Source: Streptomyces tendae
GTDB taxonomy: Bacteria > Actinomycetota > Actinomycetes > Streptomycetales > Streptomycetaceae
Assembly: GCF_014650435.1 (NCBI RefSeq)
Contig: NZ_BMUY01000003.1
Coordinates: forward strand, 372,001 to 436,000
Direction of reading: 5' to 3'
Length of the DNA: 64,000 nucleotides
Shown here: positions 26,807 to 35,337 of the stretch, piece by piece
How positions within the stretch are numbered: the stretch's first letter is position 1
Layout of the letters: each line of letters begins with the position of its first letter
The notes under the pieces: model-generated
What the model saw: the letters and a program-made list of their open reading frames with translations, nothing else
Told to the model about the DNA's origin: nothing
Database searches by the model: none
Translations under genes and position numbers: made by a program

Positions 26807-28000
26807 GTGACCGACGTGAAGGCCCTGCACATCATCACCGGTCTCGGCGTCGGCGGCGCCGAGCAGCAGCTGCGACTGATCCTGCGTCACCTCCCGGTCG
26901 ACTGCGACGTGGTGACGCTCACCAACCCGGGCCCGGTCGCCGAGGGGCTGCTGGCCGACGGCGTGAACGTCGTCCACCTCGGCATGACCGGCAACCGCGA
27001 CCTGGCCGCACTGCCCCGCCTGGCCCGCCTCATCCGCACCGGCGGCTACGACCTCGTGCACACCCACCTCTACCGCGCCTGCCTCTACGGCCGCCTGGCC
27101 GCCCGCCTGGCCGGGGTGCGCGCGGTCGTCGCCACCGAACACTCCCTGGGCGACTCGCAGATGGAGGGCCGTCCGCTCACCCCGGGCGTCCGCGCCCTGT
27201 ACCTGGCCGGGGAGCGCCTGGGCAGCGCCACGGTCGCCGTCTCCCCCACCGTCGCCGACCGGCTGCGGCGCTGGGGCGTGCCCGCGCCCCGCATCGAGGT
27301 GGTGCCCAACGGCATCGACCTGGCCCGCTTCCGCTTCGACCCGGTCCAGCGGCTGCGCACCCGGCGCCGCCTCGGCCTGCCCGAGGGCGCGTACGTCGTG
27401 GGCGGCATCGGGCGGCTGACGGCGGCCAAACGCTTCGACGTCCTGGTCCGGGCGCTGGCCCTGCTGCCGCCCGACTGCTGGCTGCTGCTGGTCGGCGGCG
27501 GCCCCCAGGAGCACCTGCTGCGCCGCACCGCCCGCGAGGCCGGGGTCGCCGACCGCGTCCTGCTCACCGGCGAACGGCCCTACCTGCCCGACGGCTCCCC
27601 CGGCCCCGACCTGCCCGCGCTGGCCGCCGCGATGGACGTCCTCGCGTCGCCGTCGCCGGAGGAGGCCTTCGGGCTGGCCGCCGTGGAGGGGCTCGCGTCG
27701 GGGCTGCCGGTGCTGTACGCCTCCTGCCCGGCGATCGAGGACCTGCCCTCCGGGTCCGCGCCCACGGCCCGGCGCGTGGTCGGCGGCGCGGAGGAGTTCG
27801 CGCACGCCCTCGCCGAGGCCCGCGCGTCCCACGGTCCGGTCCCCGGCACGCGCACCGCCCCGGAAGCGGCCCGCCACTACTGCGTCACCCGCAGCGCGGC
27901 CCGGCTGATGGACGTGTACGCGACCGCCCTCACCCGACCGCTGCCCCCGTCCTCGCCCCCGTCCCCGTCCCCGGCATCCCAGGGAGTCAGTTCCGCATGA
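26807..28000 (+). CDS. GT4-family glycosyltransferase
   Basis: A 397-residue GT-B enzyme. Key features are HIITGLGVGGAEQQLRLIL at the start (acceptor loop), THLYRACLYGRLAARLAG, then VVPNGIDLARF and SPSPEEAFGLAAVEGLASGL as the nucleotide-sugar binding EX7E region. The C-terminus is Pro/Ser-rich. GTG 26807 starts one base after the deacetylase stop, with GGGAG upstream; the stop overlaps the next start as ATGA. It is the second glycosyltransferase of the operon. Confidence 0.9.
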   Translation: MTDVKALHIITGLGVGGAEQQLRLILRHLPVDCDVVTLTNPGPVAEGLLADGVNVVHLGMTGNRDLAALPRLARLIRTGGYDLVHTHLYRACLYGRLAARLAGVRAVVATEHSLGDSQMEGRPLTPGVRALYLAGERLGSATVAVSPTVADRLRRWGVPAPRIEVVPNGIDLARFRFDPVQRLRTRRRLGLPEGAYVVGGIGRLTAAKRFDVLVRALALLPPDCWLLLVGGGPQEHLLRRTAREAGVADRVLLTGERPYLPDGSPGPDLPALAAAMDVLASPSPEEAFGLAAVEGLASGLPVLYASCPAIEDLPSGSAPTARRVVGGAEEFAHALAEARASHGPVPGTRTAPEAARHYCVTRSAARLMDVYATALTRPLPPSSPPSPSPASQGVSSA

Positions 28001-28716
28001 CCGAGCCCCTCACCCAGTCCCCGGCCGCGCCCGCGACGGACGACGAGCCTCCACCCCCCGCACGGCGGCACCGCGTCCGGGCCGCCCTGCGCCACCTCCC
28101 GCACCGCCTGCGCTCCCTGCCGCCCTGGTCCCCGCTCGCGGCGGGCGTCCTGGTCGGTGGGCTGCTCGGCGCCGGGTACGGCCTGGTCGCCACCCCGCAG
28201 TACACGGCGACGAGTTACGTCGTCGCCGTCCCCGCCGACGCCTCCGACCCGGCGTCCGCGCTGGGCTTCGCGCAGGCCTACGGCCGGGTCGCCACCCAGC
28301 TCGCGGTGCTCGGGGACGCGCAGATGTGGGCCCACGTGCCGGTGGCGACGCTGGAGCGGAGCGTGCGCACCGCGACCTCGCCGGACGCGCCGATGGTCTC
28401 GGTGACGGCCACCTCCGCCGACCCGGAAGAGGCCGCCGACATGGCCAACGCCGTCGCCCGCGCCCTGACCCGGCACGCGGCGGCTTCCGCCGACGACACC
28501 CATGTGGAGCTGCGGCAGTTCGCCCGCGCCACCGAGCCCACCGAGGCGTCCTCGGCGTCCGCCCCGGTGACGGGCCTGGTGGGCGCGAGCGCGGGCGGAC
28601 TCCTCGGCGGCCTCGCCCTGCTGGTCCGGCCGCGCCGCACCGCACGGCAGCCAGGCCATGCGGCGGCGGCCGTACCCGGACCGGCGTCGGCGGCCGACGT
28701 CCGCGGACAGCTGTGA
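27997..28716 (+). CDS. Wzz-like chain-length/tyrosine-kinase adaptor protein
   Basis: A 239-residue membrane protein with a Pro-rich cytoplasmic N-terminus, one helix (LAAGVLVGGLLGAGYGLVAT), an extracytoplasmic Wzz-like region beginning PQYTATSYVVAVP with PASALGFAQAYGRVATQLAV, and a second helix (VTGLVGASAGGLLGGLALLV) before a short basic tail. Two flanking helices around an outer coiled domain define the Wzz/Wza-associated co-polymerase fold, which sets chain length. It overlaps its neighbours by four bases on both sides. Confidence 0.8.
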   Translation: MTEPLTQSPAAPATDDEPPPPARRHRVRAALRHLPHRLRSLPPWSPLAAGVLVGGLLGAGYGLVATPQYTATSYVVAVPADASDPASALGFAQAYGRVATQLAVLGDAQMWAHVPVATLERSVRTATSPDAPMVSVTATSADPEEAADMANAVARALTRHAAASADDTHVELRQFARATEPTEASSASAPVTGLVGASAGGLLGGLALLVRPRRTARQPGHAAAAVPGPASAADVRGQL

Positions 28717-29879
28717 CGTACCCGGCGTACCCGGCGTTCCCGGGACCGCCGCACCCGGGGACACTCCCGCCCGGCCACACCGTCGAACTGGTCACCGACG
28801 AGGACGCCTTCGCCGCGCTGGCCCCGCAGTGGCGGCGGCTGTACGGCCGGTGCGCCGCCGCGACCCCGTTCCAGAGCCACGCCTGGCTGCTCTCCTGGTG
28901 GCGCTCGTACGGCTCGGCCGGCCGACTGCGGCTGGTGCTGGCCCGCGAGGGCCGCGAACTGGTCGCCGCCGCGCCGCTGATGAGCGTACGGAGCCCGGTT
29001 CCGGCGCTGGTGCCGCTGGGCGGGGCGATCTCGGACTACGGGGACGTGCTGCTGGACGACGAGCGTGGCCCGGACGCGGAGACCGCGCTGACCGCGGGCC
29101 TCGCCGCGCTGGCCCGCACCGCGCCGGTCGACCTGCGCGAGGTACGGCCGGGCGCTGCCGCCGAACGGGTCTACGCACGCTGGCGCGGGCCCCGTTACCG
29201 GCTCGCGGACTCGCTCTGCCTGGAACTGCCCGCCCTCCCGATGGAGGGGCTGGTCGACCGGCTGTCCTCGGCCAAGGCCAGGCAGCGGGTGCGTGCCCAG
29301 CTGCGCCGGCTGGACGCGCTCGGTGTCAAGAGCAGGCCCGTCCTGCCCGACGAGGCGGACGCGGCGGTGCGGCGCCTCCTCGAACTGCACCGGTTGCAGT
29401 GGCGGGGCCGGAAGGTGACCGGCGAGCACCTGCGGCCCCGCTTCCGCGAGCACCTGGTGCGGGCGGTGGCACCGATGGTGCGTACCGGGGACGCGGTGGT
29501 CACCGAGTTCCGGATGGCCGACGAGGTGGTGGCCGTGGACGTGACGCTGCTGTCCCGCCGGCTGGCCGGGGGCTATCTGTACGGCGCGCATCCCCGGCTG
29601 CGGGAGCGCAGGGCGGACGTGGCGGTGATGCTGCTGGACGCGTGCGCCGAGTACGCCCGTGCCCCGGGGCGCGGCACGCTGAGCCTGCTGCGGGGCGACG
29701 AGCCGTACAAGCACCACTGGCGCCCGGAGCGGGTGCCGAACCAGCGGCTGCTGCTGGCCCGCCGCCGCACCGCCCCGCTGCTGGCGGCGGTCCTGGCCGA
29801 CGCCGCCGCACGACGGCGGGGCAAGGAGCTGCTGCGGCGGCGGGCGGAGCGGAAGGAGCACGACGGTGGCGGCACCTGA
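28713..29879 (+). CDS. CelD/BcsL-family (GNAT, FemAB-like) acyltransferase
   Basis: A 388-residue protein with two GNAT-like lobes of the Acetyltransf_6 family. The second lobe has TEFRMADEVVAVDVTLLSR, GGYLYGAHPRLRERRADVAV and a conserved-looking EYKHHW-type end (LLRGDEPYKHHWRPE) found in CelD/BcsL proteins. The likely role is to acylate a polysaccharide sugar or an acceptor in the pathway. The start is GTG 28713 in GTGA overlap with the upstream stop. It is the last gene of the eight-gene operon and ends at a hairpin shared with a convergent gene. Confidence 0.82.
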   Translation: MTYPAYPAFPGPPHPGTLPPGHTVELVTDEDAFAALAPQWRRLYGRCAAATPFQSHAWLLSWWRSYGSAGRLRLVLAREGRELVAAAPLMSVRSPVPALVPLGGAISDYGDVLLDDERGPDAETALTAGLAALARTAPVDLREVRPGAAAERVYARWRGPRYRLADSLCLELPALPMEGLVDRLSSAKARQRVRAQLRRLDALGVKSRPVLPDEADAAVRRLLELHRLQWRGRKVTGEHLRPRFREHLVRAVAPMVRTGDAVVTEFRMADEVVAVDVTLLSRRLAGGYLYGAHPRLRERRADVAVMLLDACAEYARAPGRGTLSLLRGDEPYKHHWRPERVPNQRLLLARRRTAPLLAAVLADAAARRRGKELLRRRAERKEHDGGGT

Positions 29880-29898
29880 CCGGGCCCGCCGCCACCGT
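29863..29898. terminator. terminator at the end of the exopolysaccharide operon
   Basis: ACGGTGGCGGC (29863-29873) pairs with GCCGCCACCGT (29888-29898), an 11-base-pair stem that includes the last codons of the acyltransferase gene and lies 30 bases beyond the GH26 stop on the other strand. Confidence 0.6.
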
Positions 29899-29928
29899 GG
29901 CGCACTCCGTGGCTTCCTCCGTGCGCCG

Positions 29929-31200
29929 CTACTTGTCGCGCGCGTACCAGTCGAGGCGCATGCACAGCTTCCCGCCGAGCCAGTACTCGACCCAGTCGCC
30001 CAGCTCCAGCGGCGAGCAGCCCGCCGGGGGCTCGGGCGCGGTGGACGGCGCCGGGGGCACGGGCGGCGCGGTGGGCGGGGTGGTCTCCTGGGGCGTGGGG
30101 ACCGTCGGCTCGGTCTCGTCGGTGCGGCCGAAGAGCACGGACCGGTAGACGGCCGTGGACCGTGGATTGTCGTCGCACTGCCACACTCCGTGCGGGCAGT
30201 AGTCGGTGACCGTGTTGTACACCGGCTTGTGCTCGTCCATCCAGGCGAGCATGCGCCGCATGTAGGCGGCGTTGTCGCCGTTGCGGAACAGCCCCCATTC
30301 CGGGTAGGAGACGGGCTTGTTGTGCGCCTTCGCGAAGTCCACGTGCGCCTGGAGCCCGTACGGCTCCTTCACCTGTTCGTCGAACGACATGCCGCGCGGC
30401 TGGTCGTAGGAGTCCATGCCGACGATGTCGACGGTGGCGTCGCCGGGGTAGCACTGCGTCCAGGGCACGGCGTCGCGACCGCGGCTCGGCGCGAAGTCGA
30501 ACCGGAACTTCTGGCCGGGCACCGCGCGCATGGTGGTGACGATCCGGTTCCAGTACGTCTTCCACGCCTCGGGGTCCGGCCCGCAGCGGTGGGTGTAGGT
30601 GGTGCCGTTCATCTCCCAGCCCAGCACCAGGACCGTATCCGGGACCTTGAGTGCGACCAGGCGTTCGGCGAGGGCGCGGAAGTGGTGGTCGAAGCGTCCG
30701 GCGGCGCCCTGGCGCAGCAGGTCGCGCACTTCGTCGTCGTCGACGTGCTCCTCGTTGCGCTCCATCATGGGCACGTTGAGGACGAGCATCCGGTCGGCCT
30801 TGCGGGTGCGCCAGTCGGCCCACACGTCGAGGAAGCCGGGGGCGCCCTCGATGTTGCTCCAGCGGTCGCCGGGCAGGTAGGTGTGGCCGACGCGGAGTTC
30901 GGCGCCGCCCAGCCAGTGGCTCAGCGCGGCCATCCGGGCCACGCCGCGGGGGCCGTAGTCGAGGTAGGCGCCGAAGGCGGGTGTCTTCGCCGGAGCTCCG
31001 TGCGCCGGGGCCGCGGGTCCGGGTGCCGGCGCCGCGGGTCCGGGTGCCGGGGCCGCGGGTGCGGGTGCGGGTGCGGGTTTAGGCGGGGTCGGTTCGGCGG
31101 CGGCCGTGGAGCCCGCCGCGGCCACCAGCGCCGCCGCCGCGACCGCCGCCGCGACGCCTGCCGGCCGCCTGGACCGCTTCCGTGACTGCCGTACGGGCAT
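29929..31200 (-). CDS. secreted GH26-like glycoside hydrolase (beta-mannanase type)
   Basis: A 423-residue exported protein. After a signal peptide with basic start (RQSRKRSRR) comes a Pro/Ala repeat linker (APAPGPAAPAPG) to about residue 75. The catalytic (beta/alpha)8 domain shows the GH26 pair: the acid/base Glu in LGWEMNGTTY and the nucleophile Glu in PVSYPEWGLF. The C-terminus has a Thr/Pro linker and a short Cys-containing domain (GCSPLELGDWVEYWLGG ... LCMRLDW). Secreted GH26 enzymes cleave beta-mannans or mixed glucans. Next to a polysaccharide operon it may trim or release the polymer; that link is inference. Confidence 0.82.
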   Translation of the reverse strand: MPVRQSRKRSRRPAGVAAAVAAAALVAAAGSTAAAEPTPPKPAPAPAPAAPAPGPAAPAPGPAAPAHGAPAKTPAFGAYLDYGPRGVARMAALSHWLGGAELRVGHTYLPGDRWSNIEGAPGFLDVWADWRTRKADRMLVLNVPMMERNEEHVDDDEVRDLLRQGAAGRFDHHFRALAERLVALKVPDTVLVLGWEMNGTTYTHRCGPDPEAWKTYWNRIVTTMRAVPGQKFRFDFAPSRGRDAVPWTQCYPGDATVDIVGMDSYDQPRGMSFDEQVKEPYGLQAHVDFAKAHNKPVSYPEWGLFRNGDNAAYMRRMLAWMDEHKPVYNTVTDYCPHGVWQCDDNPRSTAVYRSVLFGRTDETEPTVPTPQETTPPTAPPVPPAPSTAPEPPAGCSPLELGDWVEYWLGGKLCMRLDWYARDK

Positions 31201-31247
31201 GCCGGCTCCTTTCCTCGCCGTGAATTGCGCTTGCTTACTGACACCCA

Positions 31248-31261
31248 GTCATATGAATGAC
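31248..31261. promoter_or_regulatory. small inverted repeat between GH26 and ATP-grasp genes
   Basis: GTCAT-ATGA-ATGAC lies in the divergent gap between the GH26 gene (start 31200) and the ATP-grasp gene (start 31356). It is an operator-like inverted repeat, too short to name a regulator. Confidence 0.3.
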
Positions 31262-31355
31262 CATCACGCCACCGCCGTTACGGCTTTCGAGTGCGCCGAT
31301 CGCCCGCACCGGTGAACCGGTCCGAGAACCGGTCCGAAGACGAAGGAAGTCTCCC

Positions 31356-32666
31356 GTGTCGCTGTTCGACACCCGTGTCCCCGCCGTTCTGCTGCGGACC
31401 GACCGGAACCCCTTTCACCACGGCACGCTGGGCGCGGTGCGTTCGCTCGGCCGTGCGGGGGTGGACGTGCACGTGGTCGCCGACTGCGCGCACAGCCCCG
31501 TCCGCGCCTCCCGGTACGTGACCGGGCTGCACACTCCGCCGCCGCCCGGTGCGTCGCCGGAGGACATCGCGGCGGCCCTGCGCCGTGTCGCCGCGAGGAT
31601 CGCGCGGCCCGCCGTGCTGATCCCGATGGACGACGCGTGTGCCGTCGCGGTGGCCCGGGCGCGGACCGAACTGGCGCCCGCGTACCTGCTGCCCGACCAG
31701 CCGGGGGACCTGCCCGCACGCGTGGCCGACAAGGCCGAGCTGGCCGCCGTGTGCGCGTCCCTGGACGTCCCGCACCCCGAGACCCTGGTCCCCGACGGCG
31801 CGGCGGAGGCGGCGCGGGCGGCGTGGCGGCTGGGCCTGCCGGTGGTGGCGAAGTGGAGCCGGCCCTGGCTGGTGCCGCCGGGCGGCGGGCTGCGCAGCAC
31901 GGTGCTGGTGCGTTCGGCGCGGGAGGCCGGAGAGCTGTACCGGCGGGCCGAGGAGGCGGGCAGCCGGCTGCTGCTCCAGGCGTTCCTGCCGCCGGGCGCC
32001 GACCGGGACTGGTTCTTCCACGGCTACGCCGACCGCTCGGGCGCGGTCCGGGCGGGCGGTCCCGGCCGCAAGACACGGGCCAGACCGCGCGGCGCCGGTC
32101 TGACGGCAGTGGGCCGCTGGACGCCGAACCCGCGGGTGCAGGCGCTCGCCGAGCGGGTCACCGCGGAGCTGGGCTACCGGGGCGTCTTCGACCTCGACTT
32201 CCGTCGCTGCGGCACGACGGGCCGCTACCACCTGCTCGACTTCAACCCGCGCCCCGGTGCCCAGTTCCGGCTGTTCGCCGACACCGCGGGACTGGACGTC
32301 GTACGGGCCCTGCACCTGGACCTGACCCACCGCCCGCTGCCGGCGGGGGCGCCGCGACCGGGGCGGGTGTTCGTGGTGGAGAACTACGCGCCGCTGAGCG
32401 CCCTGCGTCCGGCGCGCGGGGAACGCGGCGGGCGCGAACTGGCCTGGCACGCCCGGGACGACCGGGCGCCGGGACGGGCGCTGTGGGCGCTGTGGGGCCG
32501 CCATGTGGGCGCCCGGCTGCAAGACCGCGCGCTCCGCGGGCGCGGCGCCCGGCCGGACGCCGCGGCCCCGGCCCGCGCCCGCGTCGTACGCCAGGGCTCC
32601 GCCCCCGCCGCGGACCGCACCGGTGTCTCCGACCGCCCGGAGGAGGACCGGGCCGGCCGCCACTGA
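31356..32666 (+). CDS. ATP-grasp ligase-like enzyme
   Basis: A 436-residue cytoplasmic protein with a pre-ATP-grasp domain (PAVLLRTDRNPFHHGTLGAV) and an ATP-grasp domain: VADKAELAAVCASLDVPHPE, lysine-containing LPVVAKWSRPW, LLQAFLPPGADRDWFF, and the metal-binding LDFNPRPGAQFRLFADTAG (Asp and Asn ligands). It resembles carboxylate-amine ligases of the CarB/D-Ala-D-Ala superfamily and may attach an amino group or amino acid to a carboxylated sugar or lipid. GTG 31356 is chosen for AAGGAAG seven bases upstream; the open frame also has an ATG at 31257. Its substrate is unknown. Confidence 0.75.
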   Translation: MSLFDTRVPAVLLRTDRNPFHHGTLGAVRSLGRAGVDVHVVADCAHSPVRASRYVTGLHTPPPPGASPEDIAAALRRVAARIARPAVLIPMDDACAVAVARARTELAPAYLLPDQPGDLPARVADKAELAAVCASLDVPHPETLVPDGAAEAARAAWRLGLPVVAKWSRPWLVPPGGGLRSTVLVRSAREAGELYRRAEEAGSRLLLQAFLPPGADRDWFFHGYADRSGAVRAGGPGRKTRARPRGAGLTAVGRWTPNPRVQALAERVTAELGYRGVFDLDFRRCGTTGRYHLLDFNPRPGAQFRLFADTAGLDVVRALHLDLTHRPLPAGAPRPGRVFVVENYAPLSALRPARGERGGRELAWHARDDRAPGRALWALWGRHVGARLQDRALRGRGARPDAAAPARARVVRQGSAPAADRTGVSDRPEEDRAGRH

Positions 32667-32693
32667 GGCACCCGGGCGCGGCGGCGGACAGCA

Positions 32694-32735
32694 CGTCGCC
32701 CCCGGCGGCCCGTGGGAGGGCCGCCGGGGGCGACG
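32694..32735. terminator. strong bidirectional terminator
   Basis: An 18-base-pair perfect stem (32694-32711 with 32718-32735) with a six-base loop GTGGGA sits between the convergent ATP-grasp and chpA genes. Confidence 0.88.
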
Positions 32736-32753
32736 GGACGAGCGGGGGTGGGC

Positions 32754-33539
32754 TCAGCGGCCCGAGAGGGCCCGTCCCCTGCGGTAGAGGATCGCTCCGC
32801 CCGCGATCAGTACGGCACCGGCGGCCGCGGCGCCCAGCGTGCCCTCGCTGCCGGTCTCGGCCAGGACGGGCGGCTGCTCCGTCTGGGGAGCGGGCGGGGT
32901 GTGCTCCTCCTCGGACGGCGGCGGGGGCTCCTCCTCGCCGGAGGGCGGCGGCGGCTCCTCGTGGGTGGGCGGCGGGGGCTCCTCCTCGCCGTAGCCGGGC
33001 GGCGTGGTCGGGGGCGGCGGCTCCTCCTCGCCGTAGCCGGGGGGCTCCTCCGCCTCGTTCTCGCACTTGTTGCCGAAGACCGGGTTCAGCGCGGCGATCA
33101 CGTCGACGGTGTTGCCGCAGAGGTTGACCGGCACGTCGACCGGGACCTGCGTGTTGTTGCCGGAACCGACGCCGGGCGAGCCCACGGTCGTGCCGTCCGC
33201 GTGGGACCCGCCGGACGACGAGGACGAGGACGAGGTCGAGGACGAGGTGTCCTCGCCGTACCCTCCGCCGTGGCCGTTGCCGTCGGGCTGCTCGTCCGAG
33301 GTGTTCTCGCACTCGTTGCCGAAGGCCGGGTTCAGGGCGGCGATCACGTCGACGGTGTTGCCGCAGGCGTTCACGGGCACGTCGACGGGGACCTGGAGGG
33401 CGTTGCCGGACACGGCGCCCGGCGAGTTCGTGGCGGCCCCGTCCGCATGCGAGTCGGCAAGGGCGGGGCTGCCGCACAGGGAAAGGATGCCCGTCGCGGC
33501 GGCAGCCGCGACCATCCCCCTGCTCAGGGTCTGTCGCAC
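32754..33539 (-). CDS. chpA: long, sortase-anchored chaplin ChpA
   Basis: A 261-residue precursor. The signal peptide starts at GTG 33539 (RQTLSRGMVAAAAATG), chosen from the known ChpA start and an AGGAAG site. Two chaplin domains follow: SHADGAATNSPGAVSGNALQ with VNACGNTVDVIAALNPAFGNEC, and a second with VNLCGNTVDVIAALNPVFGNKC. A Ser-rich spacer separates them. The C-terminal part is a Pro/Glu repeat region (GEEEPPPPT units) and an LAETGSEG sorting signal with a hydrophobic helix and RRGRALSGR tail, for covalent attachment to peptidoglycan by class E sortase. It anchors the short chaplin fibrils to the wall. Confidence 0.93.
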   Translation of the reverse strand: MRQTLSRGMVAAAAATGILSLCGSPALADSHADGAATNSPGAVSGNALQVPVDVPVNACGNTVDVIAALNPAFGNECENTSDEQPDGNGHGGGYGEDTSSSTSSSSSSSGGSHADGTTVGSPGVGSGNNTQVPVDVPVNLCGNTVDVIAALNPVFGNKCENEAEEPPGYGEEEPPPPTTPPGYGEEEPPPPTHEEPPPPSGEEEPPPPSEEEHTPPAPQTEQPPVLAETGSEGTLGAAAAGAVLIAGGAILYRRGRALSGR

Positions 33540-33690
33540 TCTGGTTGTCTTCCTGCTTGGAGAGATGAGAGATGAGAGACGGCCGGAGAACGCTCCGGGG
33601 GGACGGGCTGCAGATAGGGGAAAAGCCGGCCCCGAACCAAACGAGTTGGCCAAGGCCGGCCGTGACGCAGCCGGTCGGTGCGGAACGACG

Positions 33691-33918
33691 TCAGTCGTTC
33701 TCGCACTTGTTGCCGAACGCCGGGTTCAGCAGACCAACGACGTTGATGCTGTTGCCGCACACGTTGACGGGAACGTGCACGGGAACCTGGACGACGTTGC
33801 CGGACAGGACGCCCGGGGAGCCTACGGCGGCACCCTCGGCGCCGGCGTCGGCGAAGGCCGGGGCGGCCATGCCGAGGGCCATGATCGCGCCCGCGACGAC
33901 AGCAGCGCTCTTCTTCAT
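33691..33918 (-). CDS. chpD: short chaplin ChpD
   Basis: A 75-residue precursor: signal KKSAAVVAGAIMALGMAAPA, then FADAGAEGAAVGSPGVLSGN and the Cys-containing half VCGNSINVVGLLNPAFGNKC, ending END. It is a single-domain short chaplin of about 52 mature residues. AGGGAAAG precedes ATG 33918. It lies between chpA and the rodlin pair, the chpD position in S. coelicolor. No clear BldN-like promoter was found upstream. Confidence 0.93.
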   Translation of the reverse strand: MKKSAAVVAGAIMALGMAAPAFADAGAEGAAVGSPGVLSGNVVQVPVHVPVNVCGNSINVVGLLNPAFGNKCEND

Positions 33919-34153
33919 GAACTTTCCCTTCTCTGCGGTCATGCCTGAATGACGGCCGAAACCGCGCGAGCACAGCATTGACGGCTCGCACCATGACCTG
34001 CAGCCTGCAAACGAGGAATTGACGGCCGGAGAAACTACCGAACGTGGGACACCCCGAAATTCACTCGGATGCCTCACGACACGGTCCGGCCGTTCCCCCA
34101 GGAGAGCGACGAAGTCGATCCGCTCCCCGGCGAAATCCCGTCCCGTTCACGGC

Positions 34154-34187
34154 CGGGCGGCCCGCGCGGAAGTCAGCGGGCCGCCCG
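34154..34187 (-). terminator. rdlA terminator
   Basis: CGGGCGGCCCGC (34154-34165) and GCGGGCCGCCCG (34176-34187) make a perfect 12-base-pair stem, 19 bases beyond the rdlA stop. The remainder of 33919-34205 has no gene. Confidence 0.7.
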
Positions 34188-34205
34188 TACCGGGCTGGGC
34201 TGGGC

Positions 34206-34601
34206 TCAGCGGCCCTCGCCGTTCGCCGACAGCACCGACAGGTCCTCGAGGACGTGCGACAGGGCGCCGTCACGCTTGGCCTGCGTGGAGTTGTCCGCGC
34301 ACTGCTGGTTCAGGTCGTCCGCCAGGACGTTGACGTCCTGGATCGGCACGAGGTTGATGACGGCGACGTTGACGTCCTCGACACCGAGGCACGGCTTGTT
34401 CAGCGTGCCCTCGACCAGCGACAGCTGGGGGCTCATGTCGCCCTTGGTGGCCGAGTTGCCGAACGCCGACTCGGCGCCGTTGCCGTTGGCCACGGCCGGC
34501 CCGTTGTCGTCCCCGATGGCCAGGGCCTGGGGAGCGGCGGCAGCCGACATGCCGATCACAGAAGCGGCAGCCGCCGCGGCGACCATTGCCTTCTTGAGCA
34601 C
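34206..34601 (-). CDS. rdlA: rodlin RdlA
   Basis: A 131-residue secreted protein: signal [20 protein letters not shown], then [20 protein letters not shown], the rodlin signature. It includes [60 protein letters not shown] and [19 protein letters not shown]. Rodlins organise chaplin fibrils into paired rodlets on the surface of aerial hyphae and spores. It is transcribed away from rdlB over a 262-base gap, with a BldN-like promoter 45 bases upstream. Confidence 0.94.
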   Translation of the reverse strand: MLKKAMVAAAAAASVIGMSAAAAPQALAIGDDNGPAVANGNGAESAFGNSATKGDMSPQLSLVEGTLNKPCLGVEDVNVAVINLVPIQDVNVLADDLNQQCADNSTQAKRDGALSHVLEDLSVLSANGEGR

Positions 34602-34645
34602 TTCGCGTTCCTTTCGTCGTAGCGACGCACTGTCCTACGGCCTCA

Positions 34646-34673
34646 TCAACCCGGTGCGCGATGATTGGTTGCG
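34646..34673 (-). promoter_or_regulatory. sigma-BldN-like promoter of rdlA
   Basis: On the minus strand CGCAAC (34673-34668) and GGTTGA (34651-34646) are 16 bases apart. Each differs at one base from CGTAAC and CGTTGA. It would give a leader of roughly 40 bases. Confidence 0.55.
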
Positions 34674-34790
34674 GGCGTTCACCCGGTTGGCCCGCACGGG
34701 ATCTCAAAAACGCCGCAAAAATCCCCGGAATCCCGGGGGGAAACGCCGACCCGTACACATTTCCCGTTGTCCGCCGACGGAGTGAACGGG

Positions 34791-34818
34791 AGAAACCCGG
34801 CCGGACCCACGGAGTTGA
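34791..34818 (+). promoter_or_regulatory. possible promoter of rdlB
   Basis: AGAAAC (34791-34796) and AGTTGA (34813-34818) are 16 bases apart and 45 bases before the rdlB start, the mirror of the rdlA spacing. The match to the BldN pattern is weaker, mainly in the -35. Confidence 0.3.
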
Positions 34819-34863
34819 CCAGTGAGCTCCGGTGGACGGGGTTTCCTCAGAAAGGACTGGCCA

Positions 34864-35265
34864 GTGATCAAGAAGGTAGTTGCCTACGCGGCGATCGCCG
34901 CCTCCGTCATGGGCGCCTCCGCTGCCGCGGCCCCGCAGGCGATGGCGATCGGCGACGACAGCGGGCCCGTCTCCGCCAACGGGAACGGCGCCTCGCAGTA
35001 CTTCGGCAACTCGATGACCACGGGCAACATGAGCCCGCAGATGGCTCTCATCCAGGGCTCGTTCAACAAGCCGTGCATCGCGGTCAGCGACATCCCGGTC
35101 AGTGTCATCGGTCTCGTGCCGATCCAGGATCTCAACGTCCTGGGCGACGACATGAACCAGCAGTGCGCCGAGAACTCGACGCAGGCCAAGCGCGACGGTG
35201 CGCTGGCCCACCTGCTGGAGGACGTCTCGATCCTGTCCTCCAACGGCGAGGGCGGCAAGGGCTGA
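34864..35265 (+). CDS. rdlB: rodlin RdlB
   Basis: A 133-residue secreted rodlin, clearly paralogous to RdlA: signal [20 protein letters not shown], then [60 protein letters not shown] and [23 protein letters not shown] 34864 is preserved because AAAGGA lies eight bases upstream; the longer frame to 34822 would disrupt the signal peptide. It forms the rodlet layer together with RdlA. It is followed by a hairpin in front of the convergent acyl-CoA synthetase. Confidence 0.94.
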   Translation: MIKKVVAYAAIAASVMGASAAAAPQAMAIGDDSGPVSANGNGASQYFGNSMTTGNMSPQMALIQGSFNKPCIAVSDIPVSVIGLVPIQDLNVLGDDMNQQCAENSTQAKRDGALAHLLEDVSILSSNGEGGKG

Positions 35266-35275
35266 CATCACCCCG

Positions 35276-35308
35276 GGGCGGGCTGCCGAGCACTTCGGCG
35301 GCCCGCCC
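35276..35308. terminator. terminator between rdlB and the acyl-CoA synthetase gene
   Basis: GGGCGGGCTGCCGA (35276-35289) pairs with TCGGCGGCCCGCCC (35295-35308) with one G-T wobble, followed by TTT, in the convergent gap. Confidence 0.75.
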
Positions 35309-35337
35309 TTTCGCATGCCCGGGCACCGGGTCGCCGA

